DNA from: Saccharopolyspora flava
GTDB lineage: Bacteria; Actinomycetota; Actinomycetes; Mycobacteriales; Pseudonocardiaceae
Length of the DNA stretch: 64,000 bases
Assembly: GCF_900116135.1 (NCBI RefSeq)
Contig: NZ_FOZX01000003.1
Location: 186,001-250,000, forward strand
Reading direction: 5' to 3'
Shown here: positions 54,208 to 62,415 of the stretch, in pieces
Position numbering within the stretch: position 1 is the stretch's first letter
Layout: the number at the start of each line of letters is the position of its first letter
Notes under the pieces: generated by a model
What the model saw: the letters and a program-made list of their open reading frames with translations, nothing else
Told to the model about the DNA's origin: nothing
Databases searched by the model: none
Program-made: the position numbers and the translations under genes

Positions 54208-54549
54208 ATGCCCAGCACGATCGACGGTTCAGCCGACGAATCCGGCCTCAGCCCGATATGCAGCCGCGCCCGGTTCACCGAACTGATCGAGAGCCTGGTC
54301 GCGGACTTCGCGCCGAAGGTGTTCGCGATCGTGCAGGAGTACGGCGACCGACTCGACGCCGAAATCGTCGCCTGGGGAATCGCCTTCGAAGACCGAGCCG
54401 AAGTCGTGGACGTCGACGGCGGCCTCCGCATGAGCCTGGAAACACCGGAACGAGCCCTGCTCGGCTTCCGCGCAGGCGACAACTTCACCGAACACCTGGT
54501 ATGGGTCAACCCCGACGCAGCAACCCCATCCGACCCGGACATCAACTAG
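54208..54549 (+). CDS. Small acidic protein of the WhiJ-like module
   Basis: The 113-residue protein starts at an ATG with CGGAGG five bases upstream. It is acidic, soluble and has no motif I recognise. The pattern is one long helical part (FTELIESLVADFAPKVFAIV) followed by beta-rich sequence (VVDVDGGLRMSLETPERALL). Small acidic proteins of this kind often lie divergent to XRE/DUF397 genes in actinomycetes. Its stop codon coincides with the first base of a duplicated block. Confidence 0.75.
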   Translation: MPSTIDGSADESGLSPICSRARFTELIESLVADFAPKVFAIVQEYGDRLDAEIVAWGIAFEDRAEVVDVDGGLRMSLETPERALLGFRAGDNFTEHLVWVNPDAATPSDPDIN

Positions 54550-54721
54550 ACCAGCCAGAGGTTCCCGAGGATCACATCGGCCGCGACCCACAGGTTTCGT
54601 GGGTGGTGGGTTCTGGAGGGGGACAGTTTTAGTGAAAACTGTCGCCGGGTGACGCCCGAAATGTCCGGACAGTTTTCACTAAAACTGCCCCCTGCCTCCC
54701 CCTCAGGACTCGCGGCAGAAG
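54549..54721. repeat. Chimeric duplicated block with ~75-bp palindromic element (copy A)
   Basis: Bases 54549-54592 copy 55206-55249 (one mismatch), which is coding sequence of the zinc-ribbon gene. Bases 54592-54721 copy 55578-55707 (a few mismatches). In the right-hand locus these two segments are about 330 bases apart; here they are joined. The second segment contains an inverted repeat at 54618-54692 with arms GGGGGACAGTTTTAGTGAAA and its complement (25 bp, one unpaired base). Confidence 0.9.
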
Positions 54722-55061
54722 GCCCCAAGCGGCTAGGAACCCGGACTCGGCGTAGTGATCCTCGGGGGGCGGGGCCGGGTCGGATGGACGACTTGCGTGG
54801 GGCGGGGGTGAACGCAACCTGCGCACGGGCGCACATTCCTCGTTTGCAGAACACCAACGCCGGTGGCGACCTGGGGCGATTCCGCCGCAGTCAGCCCGTC
54901 TGCACACAGGGGACCCGCCGCTTTCGAGCCGAGTGGCGAGGGAGTGAGGGCGATCTGGGAATGGCCCGGGTGGAATTAGTCGTCGTAGGCAAGGTCGATC
55001 ACACCGAGGGCCGGGTTCACGTCCAGCAGTCGCTCGGAGCATGAGCCTCGCCGACGTCTTC
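54722..55061. other. Gene-free region after the duplicated block
   Basis: The 340 bases have no frame I would accept as a gene and no further repeat. They separate the two copies of the palindromic element. Confidence 0.5.
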
Positions 55062-55406
55062 TCATGCCAGGTCGGGAGGACTTTGTTTGTCGCCCTGGAG
55101 GAATCGGGCCGCTTGGGCGAAGTCGTAGCCGCAGCTCTTGCACGTCATCTGGCCTCGCTTGATCGTTCGGCCGCACGCCGGGCAGTCGCGGGTTCTCGGC
55201 TTCGTGACCAGCCAGAGGATCCCGAGGATCACATCGGCCGCGACCCACAAGCCGATGACCAGGCCGACTCCGATGGCCGTGCCGACGTTCGCGGCGGGAT
55301 CGTCGGGATTCGGGCGAGAAGCGATCCCGCCGATGACCCAGACGAGGAAGATCGCGTTGATGACGAGGATGACCCAGGTGAAGACCCGGAGTTGAGGGAA
55401 CCGCAT
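55062..55406 (-). CDS. Small membrane protein with C-terminal zinc ribbon
   Basis: The 114-residue protein has two membrane helices (VFTWVILVINAIFLVWVIGG and VGLVIGLWVAADVILGILWL) and a cytoplasmic zinc ribbon (CPACGRTIKRGQMTCKSCGY). Similar two-helix plus zinc-ribbon proteins are common and uncharacterised in actinobacteria. A 44-base piece of this gene (the second helix) is copied at 54549-54592. Confidence 0.82.
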   Translation of the reverse strand: MRFPQLRVFTWVILVINAIFLVWVIGGIASRPNPDDPAANVGTAIGVGLVIGLWVAADVILGILWLVTKPRTRDCPACGRTIKRGQMTCKSCGYDFAQAARFLQGDKQSPPDLA

Positions 55407-55577
55407 GACGTGCCCCTATCGTCGAGAGCTCTCACCGCAGCGGCAAGAGCGGTCCCACAACGTGTAAGCGACCACCCGTGAGGCACCCCAGAGGAGAAAT
55501 GCCCTGCCGACCCTCCCCCTCACCGCAACAGAACCCCAACGTCGACCCGGCTCCTGCTTCTGTGGGGTTGGGTGGGG

Positions 55578-55707
55578 AGGTTTCGTGGGTGGTGGGTTCT
55601 GGAGGGGGACAGTTTTAGTGAAAACTGTCGCCGGGTGGCGCCCGAAATGTCCGGACAGTTTTCGCTAAAACTGCCCCCTGCCTCCCCCTCGGGACTCGCG
55701 GCAGGAG
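55578..55707. repeat. Palindromic element block (copy B)
   Basis: It matches 54592-54721. The inverted repeat is 55604-55678, with arms GGGGGACAGTTTTAGTGAAA and its near complement. Two A-to-G differences distinguish it from copy A, one in the loop and one in the right arm. It ends 35 bases before the GntR start codon, so it may lie in that gene's promoter or leader. Confidence 0.9.
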
Positions 55708-55742
55708 ATGGGGTTGCGCCGGGTGTGCCATATGCTCGTTTC

Positions 55743-56372
55743 GTGGTTGCCAAGTCTGATTCGATCGTTGCTGCGCTGCGTGCTGAGATCATCGACGGCA
55801 CGATTGCCGCGGGTTCGCGGTTGAAGGAGGAGGCGATCGCGTCTCGCTTCGGCGTGTCGCGGGTGCCGATCCGGGAAGCTCTGCTGCAGCTCGAGAGCGA
55901 AGGCTTCGTCAACACCGAGAAGTACAAGGGCGCCACCGTCTCGGCGCGGTCGGAGCGCGACGTAGTCGAGTTGATGCAGGTCAGGCGCGGGCTTGAGGTG
56001 CTCGCCGCCTCGCTCGCGGCTGAGGTGCGCGGCGGTGACGAGGCCGAGAACCTCCGGGCGGTCGTGGAGCGCGGGCGTCGGGCCGGCGAGTCCGGGGCGG
56101 TGGACCGGCTCCCGTCGCTGATCATGGAGTTCCACGAGATCGTCGCGCGAGCCTCGGGCAACGCCGAGCTCGTGCGCATGCTCGACGGGCTGCTCCGCCG
56201 GATCGCGTGGGGATTCGAGCTCGAGATCGAGGACCGCATCGACACGTCGTGGTCCGATCACGCGGCGATCGCCACCGCGATCCTCGGCGGGTCGCCGGTG
56301 CAGGCCGGCTATCTGATGGGCGAGCACATCCTCAAGGACGAGCAGATCTACCGCCGCCAAGCCAACGCGTAG
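55743..56372 (+). CDS. GntR-family regulator, FadR/FCD subgroup
   Basis: About 209 residues from the GTG at 55743, which has no Shine-Dalgarno and may be leaderless. The N-terminal winged helix (VAALRAEIIDGTIAAGSRLK, FGVSRVPIREALLQLESEGF) is typical of GntR. The C-terminal all-helical FCD domain (about 75-200) has the metal-site-type residues in IMEFHEIVARASGN and the later His. FCD regulators respond to organic acids or amino acids. Palindromes TTCGTATACGAA and a degenerate copy follow the gene, in front of the transporter gene, and are its likely operators. Confidence 0.9.
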   Translation: MVAKSDSIVAALRAEIIDGTIAAGSRLKEEAIASRFGVSRVPIREALLQLESEGFVNTEKYKGATVSARSERDVVELMQVRRGLEVLAASLAAEVRGGDEAENLRAVVERGRRAGESGAVDRLPSLIMEFHEIVARASGNAELVRMLDGLLRRIAWGFELEIEDRIDTSWSDHAAIATAILGGSPVQAGYLMGEHILKDEQIYRRQANA

Positions 56373-56384
56373 TTCGTATACGAA
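56373..56384. promoter_or_regulatory. TTCGTATACGAA operator (copy 1)
   Basis: A perfect 12-bp palindrome that starts right after the GntR stop. The GTATAC core with flanking T/A fits the operator type bound by FCD-class GntR regulators. Confidence 0.6.
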
Positions 56385-56456
56385 ACGACAGCGCCGTCCC
56401 TGAGTTCATCTCATCGGCACAGGAGTACACGTCGCGGAAACAGTACTCGTATACAA

Positions 56457-56468
56457 AACGGGTGTTCG
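56457..56468. promoter_or_regulatory. TCGTATACAAAA operator-like site (copy 2)
   Basis: An imperfect second GTATAC site, 67 bases upstream of the MFS start and seven helical turns from copy 1. The pair could let a GntR dimer bridge the transporter promoter. Confidence 0.55.
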
Positions 56469-56534
56469 TTGCGTGGCCGCCTCTTCCCTCCGCCCGTTCG
56501 GCGCGGGGACACCGCCGATGTGGAGCTCAGCCCC

Positions 56535-57962
56535 ATGACCTCGAATCACGCCCCGGAGCGCGCAAGCTCCGGCACCCTCGCCCAGCACCTCGACCGGATC
56601 GGCTTCAGCCGCGCCCAGTTCTGGGTGCTCGCGCTCATCCTCGCCGGGATGTTCTTCGACACCCTCGAGCAGAACTCGGTCGGCGCGATGGGCGCCAACC
56701 TCAAGCTCGCGCTCGGGATCACCGACACCCAGCTGACCACCATCAACACCGCGACCGTGATCGGCGGCCTCGTCGGCAGGCTCGCGGGCGGCTGGCTGGC
56801 CGACCGGTACGGCCGCCGCGCCTCGCTGTCGATCAACCTGCTGCTCTACACCCTCGGCGGGCTGCTCAGCGCCGTCGCCCTGAACTACGAGATGATGCTG
56901 GCCAGCCGCTTCGTGGTGGGCATCGGACTGGGCGGGGAGTTCACCATCGGCATCGCGATGCTCGCCGAGATGGTCGCCACCCGGCATCGCGGCACGCTGG
57001 TCGCGACGCTCAACATCGGTTCCGGCGGGGTCGGCAACTTCCTGTCCTACGGGCTGTTCTTCCTGCTGCTCGGCCCGCTCGCGCCCGCCCTCGGCGGCGA
57101 CCACCTGGTGTGGCGGTGGACCTTCCTGCTCCTGGCCTTCCCCGCGCTGCTCGTCGTCCTCTACCGGCGACGCCTCCCGGAAACCCCGCGGTTCCTGCTG
57201 TCGAAGGGACGTGTCGAGGAGGCCAACCGCTCGCTGGCGATCCTGGCGTCGAACTCCCTCACCCCCGCGACCGGAGCCGCGCCCGACGGCCCGCTGACCA
57301 CCGCGGACATCCCCGAGCGCCAGCTCTCCTCGTCGCCCGCGGCGGTGTTCGCCCGCTCCGTCCTCGCGCGCACGGTGTCCATCGGTGTCGCGTCCTGGAT
57401 GGCCTTCGGCGTGCAGGTCACCCTCAACTTCCTGATGCCGACGTTGCTCGTGGAGCGCGGCTACTCGATCTCGGAGAGCCTGCTGTTCACGATGATCATG
57501 AACCTGGGCTCGTTGGTCGGTTCCTGCGCGGCCGCCTGGCTGGCCGGACGAGTCGGCCGCCGCAGCGCCGTCGGCGGGGCGGGCGTGCTCGGCTGCGTCA
57601 CCGCCGCCGCGTTCGCGATGTTCGGGGACACGACGACGCTGATCCTGATCCTCGGCGGGCTCTTCCAGTTCTTCACCATGATCACCAACACCACGCTGGC
57701 CGTCTGGTCGCCCGAGCTCTACCCGACCTCGATCCGCGCCAACGGCACCTCGATCGTCAACGGCATCGGCAACATCGCCGGCGCCGTGATGCCCTTCCTC
57801 GCCGTCGCCCTGTTCGGGGCGTTCGGCTTCGCCGGGGTCTTCGGCATGGCCGCGGTCATGTACGCCCTGCTCGTCCTGGCCACGCGGTTCGCTCCCGAAA
57901 CCCGCGCCCGGACGCTGGAGCAGATCAACGAAGACTCGCCCCGGACCACCCTCGCAGCCTGA
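56535..57962 (+). CDS. MFS transporter, sugar/metabolite:H+ symporter type
   Basis: The 475-residue protein has 12 predicted helices. The MFS signature GGWLADRYGRRASL lies between helices 2 and 3, and PETPRFLLSKGR after helix 6 is the sugar-porter motif. The second half repeats the pattern as LAGRVGRRSAV. The ATG at 56535 follows GGAG and a GC-rich spacer. It belongs to a group importing aromatic acids or sugar acids. It is the first gene of the GntR-controlled cluster. Confidence 0.9.
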   Translation: MTSNHAPERASSGTLAQHLDRIGFSRAQFWVLALILAGMFFDTLEQNSVGAMGANLKLALGITDTQLTTINTATVIGGLVGRLAGGWLADRYGRRASLSINLLLYTLGGLLSAVALNYEMMLASRFVVGIGLGGEFTIGIAMLAEMVATRHRGTLVATLNIGSGGVGNFLSYGLFFLLLGPLAPALGGDHLVWRWTFLLLAFPALLVVLYRRRLPETPRFLLSKGRVEEANRSLAILASNSLTPATGAAPDGPLTTADIPERQLSSSPAAVFARSVLARTVSIGVASWMAFGVQVTLNFLMPTLLVERGYSISESLLFTMIMNLGSLVGSCAAAWLAGRVGRRSAVGGAGVLGCVTAAAFAMFGDTTTLILILGGLFQFFTMITNTTLAVWSPELYPTSIRANGTSIVNGIGNIAGAVMPFLAVALFGAFGFAGVFGMAAVMYALLVLATRFAPETRARTLEQINEDSPRTTLAA

Positions 57963-57984
57963 CGAAACGAAACGGAGCACTCAC

Positions 57985-58884
57985 GTGGACGCCCTTCGCA
58001 TCTCCGCGACCGCCAACGGTCTGAACTACCTGCCGGAATACCTCGCCGACACCACCGGCCTGTTCCGCGACGCGGGCCTGGCGGTGACCGCCCGCGCCTG
58101 CGACCCGTGGACCGGGGTCCTGGACGACCTGGCTTCCGGCGAGGCCGATCTCGCGCTCGGCGGCCTCTGGGTCCCGGGCATGTACGCGGGCAGCAGCCGG
58201 GAGCTGACCGTCGTGTGCCAGCTCAACCACCAGGCGCCCAAGGCGATCGTGCACCGCGGCGCACCGGAGTCCTTCACCCTGGGCGACCTCGGCGGGAAGG
58301 TCGTCCTCGCGCCCGGCATCGGTGGCAGCGCTCCGTACGCGGTCACCGCGGGCCTGATCCGGGAGTCGGGCGCCGACCCCGACGACGTCACGTTCCTCCG
58401 CGACCTGTCGACGCCGATGATGGTCGAGCTGTTCGCCGCCGGCCTCGGCGACGCGATCGTCCTCGACCTCGTCACGGCGCTCGAGGTCGAGGCCACCGGC
58501 CAGGGCCGGATCGTGTTCCGCAACCTGGACCAGGGCGGGATCATGCCCAACAGCGTCTACTACTGCCGCACCGACCGCGTCGAGGAGCTGCGCGACCGGT
58601 TCACCCGCTTCACGGCCTGCATCGACGCGGCCATGCAACGCCTGCCGGAAACCCCGGCCGAGACCATCGACGAGATCCTGACCGCACGCTGGCCGGGCAA
58701 GGACCTCGACATCCTTCGCGAGGCCACCCGCCAGATGTCGGCGAGCACCGTCTGGGACACCGTGGCCATCGACCCCGAGGGCAGCGACCGCTGGATGCGG
58801 ATGCTCCACGAGAGCGCGATGCTCACCCGGATCCCGGGCTACCACGAGCTCGCCGACGACAGCTTCATGAAGGACTACCGGTGA
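57985..58884 (+). CDS. NMT1/SsuA-like substrate-binding-fold protein without signal peptide
   Basis: The 299-residue protein has the NMT1/THI5-like periplasmic-binding fold: NYLPEYLADTTGLFRDAGL, then SGEADLALGGLWVPGMYA, and a C-terminal helical part. It starts at a GTG with GGAG eight bases upstream and has no signal peptide, lipobox or N-terminal hydrophobic segment. It is therefore cytoplasmic, unlike transport-binding proteins. There is no ABC transporter nearby. It could be an enzyme such as the THI5 group or a ligand-binding chaperone for the downstream enzyme. The next gene overlaps it by 4 bases. Confidence 0.78.
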   Translation: MDALRISATANGLNYLPEYLADTTGLFRDAGLAVTARACDPWTGVLDDLASGEADLALGGLWVPGMYAGSSRELTVVCQLNHQAPKAIVHRGAPESFTLGDLGGKVVLAPGIGGSAPYAVTAGLIRESGADPDDVTFLRDLSTPMMVELFAAGLGDAIVLDLVTALEVEATGQGRIVFRNLDQGGIMPNSVYYCRTDRVEELRDRFTRFTACIDAAMQRLPETPAETIDEILTARWPGKDLDILREATRQMSASTVWDTVAIDPEGSDRWMRMLHESAMLTRIPGYHELADDSFMKDYR

Positions 58885-59870
58885 CCGCTGTCGTGCAGGA
58901 CGACGCCCTGGCCGGGCTCGTCGACCTCGGCGAGCTGATCGAGGCCGTCCGGACCGCGCACCGCGACCTCGCCCTCGGGCGCGCCGCGCAGCCGGTCCCG
59001 GCGACCAGCAGCACGGAGGGGGCCACCATCGTGCTGCCGATGGTGGCGACCTCCCACCGGCTCGGGCTGACCGTCGTCAAGGTGCTCACCGACGCGCCCG
59101 GCAACCGGGACGCGGGCGGTCCCGTCCAGCAGTCGACCGTCGTGGTGCTGGACTCCCGCACCGGGGACCGGCTGGCGGTGCTGAGCGGCGCGACCGGCAC
59201 CCGAATGCGGACCGCCGCGGCCAGCGCCGTCGCCACCGATGCGTTGGCGCGCACCGATTCCCGCGTTCTCGGGCTCGTCGGCGCGGGTCCGCTCGCGGTC
59301 GAGCACGTCGCCGCGATCCGCCGGGTCCGCGCGATCGACCGGGTCGTGGTCTGGTCGCGCTCGTCCTCGCGGGTCGCCGCGTTCGGCTCGCTGCTCCGGC
59401 AGCGCGAGCGGGCCGACGGCGTCCCCGAGATCGAGGTGGTGGCGCTGGAAAGCCCGCGCCAGGTGGTCGACGCCGCCGACGTGCTCTGCACGCTGACCCC
59501 CTCCCGCGTCCCGATCGTCGAGGGCGCGTGGCTGCGCCCGGGTCAGCACGTCAACGCCGTCGGCGCACCGCCTCGGCCCGACCACCGCGAGATCGACTCC
59601 GGCGGCATGGCGCGAGCGACCGTGTTCGTCGACAGCGCCGACGTCCAGCTCCACGACTCGGGCGAGGTCCTGCTGTCGCTGCGGGACGGCGCGACGACCG
59701 AGCAGCACTTCCGGTCCGAGCTCGGCGCGGTGCTGGCCGACCTCGCCCCCGGCAGGACCGGGCGGGAGCAGATCACCCTGTTCAACTCGATCGGCATCGC
59801 GCTGCAGGACCTCGCGTTCGCCGCGCTCGCGCTGCGGATCGACCCCGCCGGTGAGCGAGGCCGTCCGTAG
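58881..59870 (+). CDS. Ornithine cyclodeaminase/mu-crystallin family dehydrogenase
   Basis: About 329 residues from the GTG overlapping the previous stop (GTGA). The substrate Lys lies in LTVVKVLTDAPGN. The Rossmann NAD site is LGLVGAGPLAVEHVAAI. Also typical are VNAVGAPPRPDHREID and the catalytic-Asp-containing VFVDSADVQLHDSGE. The family includes ornithine cyclodeaminases, imine reductases and opine-type or NAD-dependent amino-acid dehydrogenases. Combined with the MFS importer and the binding-fold protein it suggests use of an amino-acid-like compound. Confidence 0.87.
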   Translation: MTAVVQDDALAGLVDLGELIEAVRTAHRDLALGRAAQPVPATSSTEGATIVLPMVATSHRLGLTVVKVLTDAPGNRDAGGPVQQSTVVVLDSRTGDRLAVLSGATGTRMRTAAASAVATDALARTDSRVLGLVGAGPLAVEHVAAIRRVRAIDRVVVWSRSSSRVAAFGSLLRQRERADGVPEIEVVALESPRQVVDAADVLCTLTPSRVPIVEGAWLRPGQHVNAVGAPPRPDHREIDSGGMARATVFVDSADVQLHDSGEVLLSLRDGATTEQHFRSELGAVLADLAPGRTGREQITLFNSIGIALQDLAFAALALRIDPAGERGRP

Positions 59871-59909
59871 GACGGCGGCCGGTGTCCTTCGCCGTTAACG
59901 TGGCACCTC

Positions 59910-61121
59910 ATGGGTGCGGAGCACGGGCTGGTGGCGGATCTGCTGTCGGTGTGGTGGATCGCGCTGGCCGCGGCGTTGGGACCGGTCTTCGCGCTCGTCA
60001 CCCGCCGGACGGTCCCGGACGTGGTGTGGTTGCTGGTGTTCGGGGCGCTGATCGGTCCGCACGTGCTCGGGTTGGCGGGCGAGACCGAGGCCGTGGGGGT
60101 GCTGCGCGAACTCGGGCTGGGGTTGTTGTTCCTGCTGGCGGGGTTCGAGGTCCGGGTCGCGGACATGCACGGGGCGCAGGGCAGGCACGCGGCGCTGACC
60201 TGGCTGCTGTGCGCCGTGCTCGGCGTCGGGGCGGGTCTGCTGCTGACCGGTGGTCAGGTGCAGGTGGCGATCGTCATCGCGATCGCCTCGACGTCGACGG
60301 CGCTGGGCACGCTGCTGCCGATCCTGAAGGACTCCGGCGGGATGGACACCCCGCTGGGACGGGCGATCATGACCCACGGGGCCTACGGCGAGCTGCTGCC
60401 CATCGTGGCGATGTCGGTGCTGCTGTCGACGCGCGCCACGTGGCAGGCCGCGGTCGTGCTGCTGGCGTTCGCCGCGGCGGCGGTGCTCGTGGTCGCGCTG
60501 CCCGCCCGCATCCTGCGCAGGTTGCCGCTGCTCGGCCGTGCCGTCATGGGCGCTTCGAACACGACGATGCAGACCACGTTGCGCATCACCGTTCTCGTGC
60601 TGGTGACGCTGATGCTGCTGACGGCGGTACTCGAACTCGACGTCGCGCTGGGCGCGTTCTCCGCCGGTCTGCTGTCGAACGCGGTGCTGCAGGCGGTCAC
60701 CCGGCAGCACGCGGAGGAGATCGCGCACAAGATCGAGATCGTCGGGTTCAGCCTGCTCATCCCGGTGTTCTTCGTGACCAGCGGGATGGCCATCGACATC
60801 GCCGCGGTCGCGTCGCAGTGGCCGCTGCTGCTCGGGTTCATCGCGGTGATCCTGCTCGTGCGCGGCCTGCCGGTGTTCCTGCGCGAAGCGTGGACCACGA
60901 CCCGCTCCGGCATCACCGGCACCCGCGACCGGATGGCGCTCGGCCTCTACGCGGCCACGGGTCTGCCGATCATCGTCGCGGTCACCCAGATCGCCGCGTC
61001 CTCCCAGCTCATCACCGACGCCACCGCCTCGGTCATGGTCTGCGCAGGAGCCGTGACCGTCCTCCTCTTCCCCCTCACCGCCACCCACCTCTCCCGCGAC
61101 GACACGGCGAACACCCGATGA
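59910..61121 (+). CDS. Cation/proton antiporter, CPA2 (KefB/NhaS-like)
   Basis: The 403-residue protein has 12-13 predicted membrane helices. The paired-Asp region of CPA2 antiporters is poorly conserved, but ELGLGLLFLLAGFEV, ASTSTALGTLLPILKDSG and FSLLIPVFFVTSGMAIDI match the Na+/H+-exchanger family (PF00999). There is no TrkA-N domain. It likely exchanges Na+ or K+ for protons. It lies 39 bases from the cyclodeaminase gene and may be in the same operon. Confidence 0.87.
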   Translation: MGAEHGLVADLLSVWWIALAAALGPVFALVTRRTVPDVVWLLVFGALIGPHVLGLAGETEAVGVLRELGLGLLFLLAGFEVRVADMHGAQGRHAALTWLLCAVLGVGAGLLLTGGQVQVAIVIAIASTSTALGTLLPILKDSGGMDTPLGRAIMTHGAYGELLPIVAMSVLLSTRATWQAAVVLLAFAAAAVLVVALPARILRRLPLLGRAVMGASNTTMQTTLRITVLVLVTLMLLTAVLELDVALGAFSAGLLSNAVLQAVTRQHAEEIAHKIEIVGFSLLIPVFFVTSGMAIDIAAVASQWPLLLGFIAVILLVRGLPVFLREAWTTTRSGITGTRDRMALGLYAATGLPIIVAVTQIAASSQLITDATASVMVCAGAVTVLLFPLTATHLSRDDTANTR

Positions 61122-61169
61122 CCGCTGTCACCGTCCGAGCCTCCCGTCGCGGGAGGGCGTGTCCGGGTC

Positions 61170-61243
61170 GTGGGCAGTTTTAGCCATAATCACCCATGAT
61201 CAATGTCCGTTTTGCCCGGACAATTATGGCTGAAACTGCCCAC
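61170..61243. repeat. ~75-bp inverted-repeat element (copy C, divergent)
   Basis: Arms of 21 bp open with GTGGGCAGTTTTAGCCATAA and close with the complement ending CTGAAACTGCCCAC, with one mismatch. They surround a 32-base centre containing AATGTCCG and CCCGGACA. The overall length and outer end (GGGCAGTTTTAG) match copies A and B. It sits between convergent antiporter and alcohol dehydrogenase genes, where it could also terminate transcription. Confidence 0.8.
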
Positions 61244-61310
61244 TGCCCAGCACCTGCGGTGACCGCCGGCCGGCCGCCGGGACCTGCTGATCAACCCAGC
61301 AGCTGATCCG

Positions 61311-62345
61311 TCAGAGCGCGGGGTTGATCATGGTCATGCCTGCGACCGTGGCTTGGTCGAAGGTGGGGAGCATGGCGGCTGCGTCGGGGAGGCCGATGGT
61401 GCGTTCGACGAGGGCTTGCGGGGCCAAAGCGCCCTGGTCGATGAGGGCGAGCATGCCGGGGTAGTCGGCGGCGGCCATGCCGTGGCTGCCGAGGAGATCG
61501 AGTTCCCAGCCGATGACCCGGGACATCGGCACGCGCGGGTGGCCGTCGACCGGCGGGAGGAGGCCGATCTGGACGTGGCGGCCCCGGCGGCGGAGGCTGA
61601 AGATCGCGTCCGAGCTGGTCCGCTCGCTGCCGACGGCGTCGACGGCGACGTGGGCGCCGCCGGAGGTCACGTCGTGGACGGCGGCCGGGGTGTCGGTTCC
61701 GGCTTCGACGGTGCGGTCGGCGCCGAGGATGTGGGCGACCGCGAGGGCTTCCGGGTTGCGGTCGACAGCGACGACCCGGGCGCCGAGCGCCTTGGCGATC
61801 ATGACCGCGCTGAGGCCGACGCCGCCCGCGCCGATCACCGCGACCCACTCCCCCTCGGCCAGCCGCGCGCGGCCGACCAGGCCTCGGTAGGCGGTCGCGA
61901 AGCGGCAGCCCAAGCTCGCGGCGGCTTCGAAACCGACGCCGTCGGGGATGGCGACGAGGTTGGTGTCGGCGGCGTGCAGGGCGACCTGCTCGGCGAACGA
62001 ACCCCACGTGGTGAAGCCGGGTTGCTGCTGGTCGGGGCACACCTGGGCGTTGCCGCTGCGGCACCACTCGCAGCGTCCGCAGCCGCAGACGAACGGCACC
62101 GTCACCCGGTCCCCGGCCTGGAAGCGCGTCACGCCCGACCCGACCTCGGTGATCACGCCGGCGAGTTCGTGGCCGGGCACGTGCGGGAGGGCGATGTCGT
62201 CGTGGCCAGCCCAGGCGTGCCAGTCGCTGCGGCACAGCCCGGTCGCGTGCACCTGGACGACGACGCCGCCGTCGGGGGCGGTCGGCTCGGCGACCTCGCG
62301 GACCTCCGGCTCGGCACCGATCGCATCGAAGACGACTGCTCGCAC
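61311..62345 (-). CDS. Zinc-dependent alcohol dehydrogenase, MDR superfamily
   Basis: The 344-residue protein has catalytic-zinc residues in TGLCRSDWHAWAGH and GHELAG, and a structural-zinc loop with four Cys (CGCGRCEWCRSGNAQVCP). The NAD(P) fold is VAVIGAGGVGLSAVMIAKAL. The start is a GTG at 62345. It is 71 bases downstream of the nitrile hydratase alpha-subunit gene on the same strand, so it may be in the same operon. It oxidises an alcohol or reduces an aldehyde; the substrate is unknown. Confidence 0.9.
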   Translation of the reverse strand: MRAVVFDAIGAEPEVREVAEPTAPDGGVVVQVHATGLCRSDWHAWAGHDDIALPHVPGHELAGVITEVGSGVTRFQAGDRVTVPFVCGCGRCEWCRSGNAQVCPDQQQPGFTTWGSFAEQVALHAADTNLVAIPDGVGFEAAASLGCRFATAYRGLVGRARLAEGEWVAVIGAGGVGLSAVMIAKALGARVVAVDRNPEALAVAHILGADRTVEAGTDTPAAVHDVTSGGAHVAVDAVGSERTSSDAIFSLRRRGRHVQIGLLPPVDGHPRVPMSRVIGWELDLLGSHGMAAADYPGMLALIDQGALAPQALVERTIGLPDAAAMLPTFDQATVAGMTMINPAL

Positions 62346-62415
62346 TGCTCACCCTTCCCGGACACCGCTGACGTCGGCGACTGTAACCGCGGGCCGGTGG
62401 CGTGCAGCGGGGCGG

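Noticed and set aside
54546-54857. Minus-strand frame containing a helix like that of the zinc-ribbon protein
   Set aside because: The resemblance comes from the 44-base duplicated fragment only; no start or remaining domain.
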